Positions 60,401 to 63,399 of a stretch of 64,000 bases of DNA are shown here, in pieces. Position numbers and translations under genes: made by a program. The notes beneath the pieces were generated by a model, which ran no database searches, was not told the origin of the DNA, and worked only from the letters and a program-made list of their open reading frames with translations. This DNA comes from Opisthorchis felineus (lineage: Eukaryota > Platyhelminthes > Trematoda > Opisthorchiida > Opisthorchiidae). Each line of letters opens with the position of its first letter. Position 1 is the first letter of the stretch. The DNA is taken from the NCBI GenBank assembly GCA_004794785.1, contig SJOL01002129.1, positions 16,223-80,222 on the forward strand. Reading direction: 5' to 3'.

Positions 60401-62857
60401 ATTACTTGTGCTGTTTTTTTTTCTGCAAAGAAAGCATAATATTTTCACCACCGTCATCATTACCGTTAACTAATCACTGACAATCGATCGGTGTTGATCT
60501 CGGCTAATCTTGACTTGATTTGTGGGTGTTCACAGGAGCTGCAGACAATAAATGGCATAATGGTATTGTGTGACAACCGGCAAAACTCAATAGTGGATTG
60601 AAATTCCGTTGGCATCTAGGATTCATCTTGTTCATTGAACCTACTGCTTGAAGCGTGTGTTAGTTGCATTTGATTCTTGTCATTCTAGTTCGTGACTTGA
60701 CTGAGATTAATCCTGCCAAAAAAGTTCGCTTACCGGCCAACCAATTGCCCATTCTTACTGGTCACCCCCCTTAGACTTCCATGTTTCTGCAGTAATAAAA
60801 CCCCTTAGCTCTCGCTTTGATTTTAGCTAAAATTGGTCCGCATAGTGCATTGGGGAGACAACATTTGTATCATAGGGGAAGAAAAATCTGTAATCAAAGA
60901 GCCTTTGTAGATGTGATCATGTGTAGCAAAATGCATACGGGGGGCTGTGTACAGAAGTATAGGACAGGTGAGCGTCACCGCGAGTCTTACACGGCTGGAA
61001 GGAGGCGTGCTTCAGAGTCGTGGAATTCTGAGGAACAGTGGAAAAATGAATATTTGTGTGTCATCGCAACATCTCCACCCGGTAGGGATAACTGCGAGAG
61101 AAGAGGTGAGTTGCACGACTAAAGGATCTGGAGAATCGGGCGGAAGATACAAGTTCATGGGAGCCCTTTAAAAGATATTAGTACTGACTCTTGAAGAACC
61201 GAGGTCCGGATTTTCCGCCGAACTTGTTCACATGAAAAATAGGTAAGAGGGTCCCACATTACTTTTCGCGAACAGAACAGACCTTCAAGTTTTTGGGCCC
61301 AATCTGCACGAGGCGACCAGAATGTTGGAACGAACAGGTGTGAGATTACGAAATGAGTCGAGGGTCGATGGAGAAGGGGAGGAACGGCAAGAGAAGAGTG
61401 GAACATATGTAAATTTGCAAAGGCTGGGTGTAACTGCGTTGGACTATCTCCAAGGTCGGTGTTCGACGTACGTTCAGTGTGCGATTCCCATGTAACCATG
61501 CTGTTCGTTTGAAATGTAAGCGCTGAAATCGTAGAGAGTGGAAGCAATGCGTCTGCGAACACTAACAAAGGATGTGAAAATACACAACCCGGTCGAGCTC
61601 CTGCTTTGCTAGGACCCGGAAAGCCGTCCATTCAAGTCGGACGTCTTAAATTTGTTTTTTTGGTACTTTCCTATCCAGTCGTGCACGAACAGTTCAACGA
61701 GAGGGCTCTCAGTTGATGTGCTAACTAAAGCGCCACCGGTAACGGTCTCACTCTTTTGTTTCCCTATTCCATAAAAACTTTGAATATCTACATGATGCGG
61801 GTTGATATCCAAAGGGTCCCTTATAAATGTTTTGCATAGAACAATGTATTCGGTTTATTTGTCGGTTTGTACGCCACTTAAACATTTCTTTATGAATGAA
61901 CAACATTTGTCCGATTGTCCTGTTTTACACCAAAGCCATGGCTTATAAGTTCAGCAGCCTGCAAATCCGTTCATCCTTTGCGGTCTTGAGTGTAAGTTGA
62001 GATTAGGAAGGACTTTGTCTGGGTCTACCTTTTGCACTAAGGAAGCCGATTGGGCGTCTCTTCGTGCCGTTTCGGTCTCATGCTGATCACCTTTTGTCAT
62101 AAAGTCTCTACTCAACTGTTGAGTGGCCCTTCTAAACTTGTGTCCAATCAGCTCGTGTCTTTCACGTGTCTCAAATAAGAATGCCATTTTAATGTGACGA
62201 AGTGAACTTTCCTTAATAAAACATCAGCTTGTGCAGTATTACTCACCATTTTTATGCTCCATATGAGAAAGATTGGAAGCCCAGCAACACCTATGATTAC
62301 CTCGGAGACCAAAAAACCTCTAGTAAGATTTTTAGGCGGTTTTCCACATCTGTCTTTCTCTCCTTGTTTTCACCAGCGATAGTATAATAACATGGATTAC
62401 AGGAGACATTTCTTCCACTTTCTGTATGTTTTTTCTACATGGCCGTCTGTCCTTAATCATGACTAAGGTTTTGCGTGAAAATCGGGTGACCCTGCAGTCG
62501 CTTCTGCCCTACATAAACTGTTCAGAGTTCAACTGTGCTGTCGAATGCCCAAACCTACTTAACTTGTTTCCATGAGGCTGCCAATTTGGCAGATACATTG
62601 AGAGGCTGCTGATTCAACTGGATGAAAGTGAACCCTCTGATCGACCCTCGTCTAAATATCACCCTTATTTTTTTACAGACTGTCATCAGAGTTTATTATC
62701 TAGCTCACCACTTCTCTATGTTTCATCCCTCCCCACAGCAATAACCAACACGAAGGGTGCGCAAATTGGTCTCATATTGCATCGATTAGCACCATTCGTG
62801 AAATCTCACCCCGCTGACCAGGCCGTGGTAGGCCTTTGTGAGAGTGGCGCCATGGAA
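5256..62857 (+). CDS. MAN2A: Golgi alpha-mannosidase II gene, 19 exons, 3' end beyond window
   Basis: Family GH38 enzyme of the medial Golgi. It removes the alpha-1,3- and alpha-1,6-linked mannoses from GlcNAcMan5GlcNAc2, committing N-glycans to the complex type. Nineteen plus-strand exons with GT-AG borders join in phase to about 1128 residues (human MAN2A1 is about 1140). Seen in order: short basic tail, signal anchor, stem, HSHQDPGW zinc motif (residues 141-148), [14 protein letters not shown] with the presumed nucleophile Asp257, [24 protein letters not shown] with zinc ligand His542, SGAYLF, YPMT and [12 protein letters not shown]. No frameshift or stop interrupts an exon, so the gene looks functional. 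The last exon is outside the window and one internal exon between exons 13 and 14 is probably missing from my model. Introns run from 129 bases to 7.2 kb and carry nearly all the repeats. The name rests on remembered family motifs, not on a search. Confidence 0.93.
5968..6086 (+). mobile_element. tRNA-derived SINE, 3' truncated
   Basis: The pol III A-box-like TAGCTCAGTGGTTAAGG (5978-5993) and a B-box-like GATTCGAACGC (6021-6031) are followed by the family body CTGTCTGGGCTTGGACAGCC. It lacks the distal part found in longer copies. Confidence 0.8.
6449..6475 (-). mobile_element. SINE tail fragment
   Basis: TAATCGTTCAGCTGTAACGCC is the reverse complement of the SINE 3' end (GTTACAGCTGAACGATTA). 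Only the tail is left. Confidence 0.5.
6876..7640 (+). mobile_element. LINE 3' end (subfamily B)
   Basis: A frame at 6876-7055 encodes [20 protein letters not shown] and IKKARAAFS, the segment downstream of the RT. Next comes [20 protein letters not shown] in broken frame (about 7180-7245), then a 3' untranslated region matching the copy at 1010-1425. It is an inactive fragment in intron 1. Confidence 0.8.
8150..8415 (-). repeat. Foldback-type repeat copy 2
   Basis: In reverse orientation it has family blocks GTTGCTGAAAAGTCCTCGAC, GCTTCATCAGGTAGGCG and GATATCGCAGTATATC. It carries an unusual G homopolymer at about 8350-8367, probably slippage. Confidence 0.65.
8525..8845 (+). repeat. Degenerate pentanucleotide tract (TACTM-like)
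   Basis: About 300 bases are built from variants of a five-base unit: TACTA, TACTC, TACCC, CACTA, CTGTA. Because the unit is not a multiple of three yet rarely makes TGA/TAA, a long open frame runs through it (8378-8911); that frame is an artefact. Confidence 0.8.
9051..9242 (+). mobile_element. tRNA-derived SINE, near full length
   Basis: It has an A box (AACTCAGTGGTTAAGG), a B box (GGTTCGAACCC at 9103-9113), the CTAGGCTTGGGCACCCTGGC body, TATGGCAGCTGTGCACCGAA, and a (ATT)n tail. It is a good reference copy for the family, about 190 bases. Confidence 0.85.
9337..9427 (+). CDS. MAN2A: MAN2A exon 2: luminal stem
   Basis: The acceptor is TTGTGCAG at 9336 and the donor GTAAGG at 9428. One base completes the Thr codon from exon 1, then 30 codons follow in a highly polar, Lys/Gln/Pro-rich stretch ([13 protein letters not shown] at the start, ending RQRKSLQ). 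It has no fold motif, as expected for the stem between the membrane anchor and the catalytic domain. It ends in phase 0, matching exon 3. Phase agreement on both sides and good splice sites support it, although a stem exon cannot be confirmed by homology. Confidence 0.78.
9428..10580. other. MAN2A intron 2
   Basis: 1153 bases with no recognised repeat or gene. Confidence 0.5.
10581..10725 (+). CDS. MAN2A: MAN2A exon 3: entry to the catalytic domain, first zinc motif
   Basis: A strong acceptor (CTTTTTCAG) precedes ATG TCA CAA in phase 0. The exon encodes residues 99-147: a leader with [17 protein letters not shown] and then the core strand [14 protein letters not shown]. In GH38 alpha-mannosidase II the motif is usually HSHNDPGW; its second His and its Asp bind the catalytic zinc. 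Both are kept here (His143, Asp145), while the intervening residue is Gln146-1, i.e. Gln144, instead of Asn. The donor GTACTG at 10726 splits the Gly codon (phase 1), completed in exon 4 by GG before Trp. Confidence 0.95.
10726..13120. other. First half of MAN2A intron 3
   Basis: No gene or mobile element was recognised apart from the microsatellite at 12388-12450. Short open frames on both strands lack family motifs. Confidence 0.4.
12388..12450 (+). repeat. CAT/CAG microsatellite
   Basis: An interrupted run of about 13 CAT units is followed by four CAG units. It creates a spurious His/Gln tract in one frame. Confidence 0.9.
13122..13290 (+). mobile_element. tRNA-derived SINE, diverged
   Basis: It has AATTCAGTGGTTAAGGCG, a B box AGTTCGAACCC, the CTTGTCTGGGTCTGGGCAAC body and ATGGGAGCTATGCACCGGAA. 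An internal deletion lies between the boxes. Confidence 0.8.
13291..15485. other. Second half of MAN2A intron 3
   Basis: No recognisable gene or repeat. Confidence 0.4.
15486..15657 (+). CDS. MAN2A: MAN2A exon 4: catalytic domain, [10 protein letters not shown] segment
   Basis: The acceptor TTTCATCAG ends at 15485. The exon completes the Gly and begins [18 protein letters not shown], which corresponds to the GWLKTFNDYF region of vertebrate enzymes. The Trp just after the zinc motif packs against substrate in the family. The exon continues with [13 protein letters not shown], matching the conserved F-WSEISYLSKWW segment, and ends in NRVKK. The donor GTGAGT at 15658 leaves phase 2. It covers residues 147-204. 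A SINE-rich intron of 4.3 kb follows. Confidence 0.95.
15785..16085 (-). repeat. Foldback-type repeat copy 3 with long hairpin
   Basis: Arms 15785-15811 and 15858-15884 are reverse complements at 26 of 27 positions. The rest runs in reverse orientation through CGAATATCGTACCAACTGAA, CACAAACGAGAGATTCAG and ACCAAATTGATTTGCAAATG. It is noncoding. Confidence 0.8.
16086..16884. other. Intron 4 stretch without recognised feature
   Basis: No element or gene could be supported here. Confidence 0.35.
16885..17403 (-). mobile_element. LINE 3' end (family C), reverse, cut by assembly gap
   Basis: A minus-strand frame at 17068-17349 encodes [20 protein letters not shown], then [20 protein letters not shown] and [19 protein letters not shown]. 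It is preceded (lower coordinates) by the family tail with (ATC)n at 16888-16908 and GACATCAGTGTTCAACACTG. The N run at 17404 cuts off its 5' side. Confidence 0.85.
17404..17653. other. Assembly gap of 250 N
   Basis: A run of 250 N between a reverse LINE and a forward SINE. The size may be nominal. Confidence 0.99.
17654..17845 (+). mobile_element. tRNA-derived SINE
   Basis: It starts at the gap edge with GGACTCACTGGTTAAGGTGC, then the B box GGTTCGAACTC, CTAGGCTTGGGCAACCTGGC and GGCTTGGCAGCTAGACACC. It ends about where the next LINE piece starts. Confidence 0.8.
17850..18340 (+). mobile_element. LINE RT fragment (family C), degenerate
   Basis: Broken frames give CPLSQY (about 17870), [20 protein letters not shown] (17940-18000; catalytic YADD changed to YADG) and later a stretch like [19 protein letters not shown] and [20 protein letters not shown]. 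These follow RT order. It has several stops and no 3' tail. Confidence 0.75.
18811..18990 (+). mobile_element. tRNA-derived SINE, first of a tandem pair
   Basis: ATAGCTCGGCGGTAAAGG and the B box GGTTCGAGCCC are followed by GTCGTGGCAGCCATGCACCG and TGTTACAGTTGGACGAC. The next SINE starts directly after its tail. Confidence 0.8.
19000..19140 (+). mobile_element. tRNA-derived SINE, second of a tandem pair, 3' truncated
   Basis: It has GATGGCTCAATCGTCAAGG, the B box GGTTCGAACTC and CTAGGCTTGGGCAACCTGGC. It stops after TTGTGCTTCCGTCG. It lies head to tail with the previous copy. Confidence 0.8.
20004..20131 (+). CDS. MAN2A: MAN2A exon 5: catalytic domain, EIVSGGWVM segment
   Basis: The acceptor TTGCTTTAG ends at 20003. 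The exon completes a Lys codon and encodes [20 protein letters not shown], then [21 protein letters not shown]. This is the near-invariant GQLEIV-GGWVM-DEA and LIEGHQWL block of alpha-mannosidase II, covering residues 204-247. The donor GTATGT at 20132 leaves phase 1, matching exon 6. No alteration of conserved positions is seen. Confidence 0.97.
20940..21645 (+). mobile_element. LINE 3' end (family C)
   Basis: Frames encode [18 protein letters not shown] and then [19 protein letters not shown] in broken succession, with [14 protein letters not shown]. The 3' tail has GTTGTAGGGCAGCGAATCAT, GAGCACTGATGTTACG and a GAT-rich end at 21597-21645. It is inactive. Confidence 0.8.
22115..22215 (+). 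mobile_element. SINE 3' half
   Basis: GTGGCAGTATCCCAGCCCTC, TTCTTTCGGGTAGCGTGAC and TGTTACAGTTGAACTGTTG match the distal part and tail of the SINE family. The tRNA-like head is missing. Confidence 0.65.
22395..22625 (+). repeat. Foldback-type repeat copy 4
   Basis: AACTACTCAAAAGGTTGCTG opens the copy. ACTCATCAGGTAGGCGCAGT, CACTCATTTACATATCAACT and TCACGGGAGACTCTCTCG follow. No inverted end is visible in this copy. Confidence 0.75.
23076..23249 (+). CDS. MAN2A: MAN2A exon 6: nucleophile motif
   Basis: The acceptor GATTCGATCAG ends at 23075. The two first bases complete Asp247, followed by [15 protein letters not shown]. Asp257 in SIDPFGHS is the family nucleophile and zinc ligand position. 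The remainder encodes [20 protein letters not shown] and LEFSWRQYW, the conserved V-QRVHY-VKK and LEF-WRQ-W segments. An N-glycosylation sequon, NVS, is at residues 251-253, close to the nucleophile motif. The donor GTGAGT at 23250 leaves phase 1. Confidence 0.97.
23485..23545 (+). mobile_element. LINE tail fragment (family C)
   Basis: GTAGGCAACGAAGCATCGGT, then GTTGAACACTGATGTCATG and GATGATGATG match the family C 3' tail only. Confidence 0.6.
23546..26477. other. MAN2A intron 6, rest
   Basis: No recognised gene or mobile element. A plus-strand open stretch at 24766-25279 in overlapping frames has no family motif. It may be an unclassified repeat. Confidence 0.35.
26478..26658 (+). CDS. MAN2A: MAN2A exon 7: HMMPFYSYD and HTCGPEP segment
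   Basis: The acceptor CATTCAG ends at 26477. Residues 305-364 include [19 protein letters not shown] followed by [14 protein letters not shown]. These correspond to the signature [19 protein letters not shown] and CCQFDF of Golgi alpha-mannosidase II, which helps separate this subfamily from lysosomal mannosidase. The Cys usually found before HMMPF is Thr here. The exon continues into [16 protein letters not shown]. The donor GTAAGT at 26659 leaves phase 2. Confidence 0.97.
27430..28890 (+). mobile_element. LINE with RT remnants (family A)
   Basis: Frames encode [75 protein letters not shown] and a degenerate catalytic motif [10 protein letters not shown] (YADD to LTDD). The 3' part shows the GCATGGCGTGCATGCATCC-type untranslated region also seen at 1-770. 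It has multiple stops and frameshifts. Confidence 0.85.
29096..29337. other. Assembly gap of 242 N
   Basis: An N run inside intron 7. Any exon here would be redundant because exons 7 and 8 join in phase. Confidence 0.99.
29652..29832 (+). CDS. MAN2A: MAN2A exon 8: [10 protein letters not shown] and PLGDDFRY segment
   Basis: The acceptor TTTCATTTTAG ends at 29651. The single first base completes an Arg codon. The exon encodes [15 protein letters not shown], then [17 protein letters not shown] and [18 protein letters not shown]. This matches the LLDQYRKKS and [18 protein letters not shown] block of the family, residues 365-425. It ends in phase 0 at donor GTGAGT (29833). Confidence 0.96.
30090..30330 (-). 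mobile_element. Small LINE RT fragment, reverse
   Basis: The minus frame gives [38 protein letters not shown] and [12 protein letters not shown]. This is the [14 protein letters not shown] region with the Cys-Pro replaced. It is inactive. Confidence 0.7.
30905..31113 (+). CDS. MAN2A: MAN2A exon 9: acid/base region TYADRD...SGYFTSRP
   Basis: The acceptor TTTTTACACCAG ends at 30904. The exon encodes [13 protein letters not shown], then [19 protein letters not shown] and FTSRPAEKF. The [19 protein letters not shown] block is one of the most conserved in GH38 and holds the aspartate that serves as general acid/base; Asp467 in YADR sits in that block. It ends HLESEL plus two bases of Arg at donor GTGAGT (31114, phase 2). 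The following intron is only 129 bases, the shortest in the gene. Confidence 0.96.
31243..31437 (+). CDS. MAN2A: MAN2A exon 10: HHHDAITGT zinc-binding segment
   Basis: The acceptor TCTCTGTAG ends at 31242. The exon encodes [13 protein letters not shown], then [19 protein letters not shown] and [13 protein letters not shown]. The last zinc ligand of the family is the final His of the triplet (His542), followed by Asp543, which also contacts substrate. The [17 protein letters not shown] block is intact, so the catalytic zinc site (His143, Asp145, Asp257, His542) is complete. The donor GTGAGT at 31438 leaves phase 2. Confidence 0.97.
31438..32413. other. MAN2A intron 10
   Basis: No recognised feature. 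Confidence 0.4.
32414..32674 (+). CDS. MAN2A: MAN2A exon 11: helical bundle and linker
   Basis: The acceptor TTTTAATTCCAG ends at 32413, completing Lys. The exon encodes [20 protein letters not shown], corresponding to the helix after the HHDA motif, and then a variable linker with [16 protein letters not shown] and an acidic [10 protein letters not shown] stretch, ending KLDPKGSPR. Residues 560-646. The linker is poorly conserved across animals. The exon is assigned from the continuous frame, phase agreement on both sides and position. The donor GTAATC at 32675 is not the strongest. Confidence 0.85.
32795..33085 (+). repeat. Foldback-type repeat copy 5 with 46-base hairpin arms
   Basis: The body has CATTTGCATACCAATTTGGT, TAGCTGAATCTCTCG, GCCTCATGCTTCAGTTGGTA and TTGAGATATCGCGATAC. 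Arms 32966-33011 and 33032-33078 are inverted copies of the ACTACTCATAAGGTT-CTGAAAACTCTTCGACAGCCCA end around a loop of about 20 bases. Confidence 0.8.
33570..34990 (-). mobile_element. Ty3/Gypsy-like LTR element remnant: gag zinc knuckle and protease
   Basis: Read on the minus strand from 34990, a gag-like stretch ([20 protein letters not shown]) leads to a cysteine-rich nucleocapsid segment at about 34695-34615, with pattern [20 protein letters not shown] then [14 protein letters not shown]. Immediately after, [19 protein letters not shown] (about 34490-34435) resembles a retropepsin with DTSSD in place of DTGSD. Frames are broken by stops. Lower-coordinate sequence to 33570 is open in parts but has no RT block I recognise. 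No LTRs were identified. Confidence 0.7.
34995..35084 (-). mobile_element. LINE tail fragment (family C), reverse
   Basis: CATCATCATCATCATCATCG, then ACAGCAACATCATTGTTGAC and CTACCGTACAACCACAAGG are the reverse of the family C tail. It separates the gag remnant from the foldback repeat that follows. Confidence 0.65.
35085..35345 (-). repeat. Foldback-type repeat copy 6
   Basis: In reverse orientation: CTACCTGATGAGCCCCAAGA, AAGAGTTTTCAGCAACCTTG, TATCGCGATATCTCGAATAT, CACAAACGAGAGATTCAGCT and TTGGTTTGCAAATGG. Confidence 0.8.
35346..38300. other. Middle of MAN2A intron 11
   Basis: No recognised gene or repeat. A short inner duplication (GACTTGACGTGCAA at 36062 and 36230) is the only internal structure noticed. 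Confidence 0.35.
38600..39400 (-). mobile_element. Ty3/Gypsy-like integrase remnant
   Basis: The minus frame 39304-39029 encodes [40 protein letters not shown] and ITDIFG-like [20 protein letters not shown]. This is the HHCC zinc-binding domain plus the first catalytic Asp of a retroviral-type integrase. Later broken frames resemble the SPGYP---QWNDR (P--NG--ER) end of the core (about 38850). Stops and frameshifts are frequent and no LTR was seen. Confidence 0.7.
39869..40183 (+). CDS. MAN2A: MAN2A exon 12: start of C-terminal beta domain
   Basis: The acceptor TTTCCTTTCAG ends at 39868. After completing Ser, the exon encodes [20 protein letters not shown]. This matches the Y-VVYNPLEQ-R start of the first beta domain in the family. 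It continues through [19 protein letters not shown] and ends in an acidic SSGDSSDSE tail. Residues 647-751. The donor GTGAGT at 40184 leaves phase 2. It follows the largest intron, 7.2 kb with LTR-element debris. The FNP motif and phase make it convincing despite low overall conservation. Confidence 0.88.
40558..40738 (-). mobile_element. tRNA-derived SINE, reverse
   Basis: From the tail inward: AATCGTTCAGCTGTAACACC, GGTGCTTAGCCGCCATGCC, CAAACCTAGACAGGAGCAGT and B box GGTTCGAACCA. The A box region is decayed. Confidence 0.8.
41087..41234 (-). mobile_element. Short foldback element with 12-base flanking duplication
   Basis: A unit of 148 bases lies between two exact copies of TGGTAAACAACT (41075-41086 and 41235-41246), a probable target-site duplication. 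Inside, TTGGTTGTTGGTCTGTTCGC (41086-41105) is the exact reverse complement of GCGAACAGACCAACAACCAA near 41175-41194. On the minus strand the centre reads CTAACGA, a short hairpin, then GAAAC. A truncated relative lies at about 48262-48320. Confidence 0.65.
41838..43590 (-). mobile_element. LINE with RT remnants (subfamily B), reverse
   Basis: The minus strand reads in order [20 protein letters not shown] (about 43470), [20 protein letters not shown] with [18 protein letters not shown] (43260-43160), [20 protein letters not shown] with intact YADD (about 42820-42790), [17 protein letters not shown] and [20 protein letters not shown] (about 42300-42240). The 3' untranslated region runs down to about 41838. 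The RQGCPLS block is damaged and frames are broken. It lies in intron 12. Confidence 0.88.
43600..44740. other. Intron 12 stretch without recognised feature
   Basis: Nothing assignable. Confidence 0.4.
44829..44939 (+). other. Small signal-anchor-like open frame inside intron 12
   Basis: An ATG in good context (CAAAATG) opens 36 codons: [11 protein letters not shown], then about 19 hydrophobic residues ([17 protein letters not shown]) and NELGDCET before a stop. A possible donor (AG then GTGATT) lies at 44927. The layout resembles a type II anchor exon like MAN2A exon 1, but no partner exon is visible. It may be chance, a nested gene's first exon or a duplicated anchor exon. Confidence 0.25.
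45368..45473 (+). CDS. MAN2A: Probable MAN2A exon 13: [18 protein letters not shown]
   Basis: From an acceptor CTTGTCTAG (ending 45367) the frame gives [19 protein letters not shown] followed by [15 protein letters not shown]. This resembles the family strand pair F-ISF-A-IPPLGL-VY-L at this point of the protein. The start phase fits exon 12 (one base completing an acidic codon). A weak donor GTTAGT at 45474 ends it in phase 0, which fits exon 14. The similarity is limited and the PPLG turn is not kept, so another exon could replace it. About 40-45 residues expected between this strand and exon 14 are not found. Confidence 0.5.
46090..47156 (-). mobile_element. LINE connector and RT start, reverse, heavily decayed
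   Basis: The minus strand from 47156 gives [13 protein letters not shown] and [20 protein letters not shown], like the linker between endonuclease and RT in fluke LINEs. Broken frames follow: [20 protein letters not shown] (about 46535-46470), [20 protein letters not shown] (like GRGC-DHIFTLRQVLEQR, about 46430-46370) and [15 protein letters not shown] (about 46200-46150). It lies in intron 13 beside a SINE. Confidence 0.65.
46104..46104. other. Single ambiguous base
   Basis: One N within a LINE remnant. Confidence 0.99.
47160..47272 (-). mobile_element. tRNA-derived SINE, reverse, 3' truncated
   Basis: GCAGCCGGAAGGAGTACAAG, GCCCAAGCCTAGACCAGAGC, the B box GGTTCGAACTA and CCCTAACCGCCGAG. 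Confidence 0.7.
47280..48260. other. Intron 13 stretch, possible site of a missing exon
   Basis: No convincing exon was recognised. The model needs about 40-45 residues between exons 13 and 14, so an exon with phase 0 at both ends should lie somewhere in 45474-48888. Confidence 0.35.
48262..48320 (+). repeat. Truncated copy of the short foldback element
   Basis: CAGCTCAGCGAACAAGCCAA and CGACCAC match the minus-strand 3' end of the element at 41087-41234 (CAAGCTCAGCGAACAGACCA-ACAACCA). It opens a long plus-strand frame (about 48258-48489) that is therefore unlikely to be an exon. Confidence 0.55.
48889..49011 (+). CDS. MAN2A: MAN2A exon 14: [10 protein letters not shown] segment
   Basis: The acceptor lies at 48888, where CACTCCTCTTTTG precedes AAACAAAG. 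The exon encodes [19 protein letters not shown] and then [17 protein letters not shown]. The SGAYLF-PDG block is a hallmark of alpha-mannosidase II; its Tyr contributes to the active site in the fly enzyme. The preceding FD--SGL is the usual turn before it. It is phase 0 at both ends; the donor is GTATGT at 49012. The exact 5' border is less certain than the rest because no independent exon joins it securely. Confidence 0.88.
49305..49890 (-). mobile_element. LINE 3' end (family C), reverse
   Basis: The minus frame 49708-49364 encodes [50 protein letters not shown] and [17 protein letters not shown]. It is close to the copy at 16885-17403. The higher-coordinate part has LLYGCET-like remnants. 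It is inactive and lies in intron 14. Confidence 0.85.
50390..50725 (-). repeat. Foldback-type repeat copy 7, one unit plus overlap
   Basis: It starts and ends with the same block in direct orientation: CAAATTGGTATGGAAATGAG at 50411 and CAAATTGGTATGCAAATGAG at 50692, each followed by TGTATTTGTC. The offset is 281 bases. Inside are TTAGCCCCAAGAAGGGCGAA, GCGATATCTCGAATATCGTA and TCATAAACGAGGGATTCGG. Confidence 0.8.
50816..51010 (+). mobile_element. tRNA-derived SINE, full length
   Basis: It has an A box GATGGCTCAAGTGGTTAGAG, a B box GTGGTTCCAACC (changed from GGTTCGAACC), GCATGGCAGCTAGGCACCGA, TGTTACAGCTGAACGATTAT and an AT-rich tail. Confidence 0.85.
51392..51503 (+). CDS. MAN2A: MAN2A exon 15: [14 protein letters not shown] segment
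   Basis: The acceptor TCCTCTAACAG ends at 51391. The exon encodes [20 protein letters not shown] and [17 protein letters not shown], corresponding to PFVRVTHGRIYSEVT-FF-HVTH-VRLY in vertebrates. NHT is an N-glycosylation sequon. The donor GTAAGA at 51504 leaves phase 1, matching exon 16. Confidence 0.94.
52262..52457 (-). mobile_element. tRNA-derived SINE, reverse, full length
   Basis: From the tail: TAATAATCGTCCATCCGCAA, GGTGCCTAGCTGCCATGCCA, TTGCCCAAGCCTAGACAGGA, B box GGTTCGAACCAG and A box CTAATCACTGAGCTATCTC. Confidence 0.85.
52980..53325 (+). mobile_element. Diverged LINE 3' untranslated region (family A)
   Basis: CTTGCCGTCCCCCAGGATAT resembles the family block TGCCGTCTCCCTGGATTGGG. 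GTGGCAGCTAGTACCACTGT and ACCTGCAGCTGTTGATGACG with a GAT-rich end match the tail. Confidence 0.55.
53984..54123 (+). CDS. MAN2A: MAN2A exon 16: [20 protein letters not shown] segment
   Basis: The acceptor CTTCCGCCCCGCAG ends at 53983. The exon completes Ala and encodes [36 protein letters not shown] and [10 protein letters not shown]. This is the V-VSNIVDIR---N-EIAMKI-S-I-S--RFYTDLNGYQ block. NIS is a further sequon. It ends in phase 0 at donor GTGAGC (54124). Confidence 0.95.
54124..55978. other. MAN2A intron 16
   Basis: No recognised element. Open frames at 54114-54365 and 54914-55246 lack domains. Confidence 0.4.
55979..56311 (+). CDS. MAN2A: MAN2A exon 17: YPMT and [12 protein letters not shown] block
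   Basis: This is the longest exon, 333 bases or 111 whole codons. The acceptor TTTTTCCCAATGCAACAG ends at 55978. It encodes [20 protein letters not shown], then [20 protein letters not shown] and [17 protein letters not shown]. The family counterparts are LSKLPLQANVYPMTTMAYI, RLTLLSAQSLGVSSL--GQIEV and MDRRLMQDDNRGL. In the fly enzyme this last block contributes to the site that anchors the GlcNAc-bearing arm. An insertion with [17 protein letters not shown] lies between the first two blocks. It ends in phase 0 at donor GTGAGT. Confidence 0.97.
56312..58790. other. MAN2A intron 17
   Basis: No recognised repeat or gene. Confidence 0.4.
58791..58986 (+). CDS. MAN2A: MAN2A exon 18: LPCDIHLVNLRT-like segment
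   Basis: The acceptor CACCCATTTTCAG ends at 58790. The exon encodes [19 protein letters not shown], then [19 protein letters not shown] and [13 protein letters not shown]. The [12 protein letters not shown] stretch matches LPCDIHLVNLRT of vertebrate enzymes. It covers residues 1024-1089. The donor GTGAGT at 58987 leaves phase 1, which fits exon 19. Confidence 0.93.
59866..59990 (+). mobile_element. tRNA-derived SINE, 5' truncated
   Basis: It begins inside the B box (GTGTGAACCCGATCCCGGC), then CTAGGCTTGGGCAGCCTAGC, GGCACCGAAAGGGTGTTACA and GATGAACGATC. Confidence 0.8.
59991..62738. other. Rest of MAN2A intron 18
   Basis: No recognised element. Minus-strand open stretches at 61155-61631 and 61951-62187 have no domain I can name. 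Confidence 0.35.
62739..62857 (+). CDS. MAN2A: MAN2A exon 19: [12 protein letters not shown] segment, last exon in window
   Basis: The acceptor CATCCCTCCCCACAG ends at 62738. The exon encodes [20 protein letters not shown] and [18 protein letters not shown], matching N--ALILHRKGFDCRF------FC of the C-terminal domain. It ends in phase 0 at donor GTGAGT (62858). The remaining 50-60 residues, ending near the conserved PMEISTFRI strand, are not found in the rest of the window, so at least one more exon must lie beyond 64000. Confidence 0.9.
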
Positions 62858-63399
62858 GTGAGTTCGCTCGTAGTTTTGTTCAACTTGTTTCTCCTTGTTG
62901 TTATTCGCGCTGTACCCCATTTGCTATTTTACTTCTGTAGCCAGAGTATCTGGTTGGTGCAATTCCGGCCGGATGGGCCAGATGATCTGCTGATGGCCAT
63001 CATATCACTTTCAACGTTTCGTATCACATACGCCTCCGACTTTCCACTTAGCATTTGTCTCTGCACGCCAGGGAATGACAGAGTTCTGAAATGTGATTCT
63101 GTGTATGTTCGGAGAGCCCCTGATGTTCTAGCTTGTGTGCTAGTGAGATACCTGTTGTGCATAGAGAAGATCCTCTATGGGCGTTCATTTTACCGGCAGA
63201 AGGTGGTGTTCGTATCGGTTTGGTGGTAGTATGCAGATGACACTAATTGATAACCGTAAATCTCTGAGAGCGTACTTATCAAATGGAATTCTTTATTGGC
63301 TCGGGGAACGCCATTTTCGTCAAGGATTATCTGTTCAGTCATGCTTCCGTTCTGCAGTACAGTGCGTTACCTATAATCACACACGCACTTGTAAGGACG

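Noticed and set aside
61155..61631. 158-codon minus-strand open frame
   Set aside because: No recognisable domain, no splice context and no repeat match; it looks like chance in an intron.
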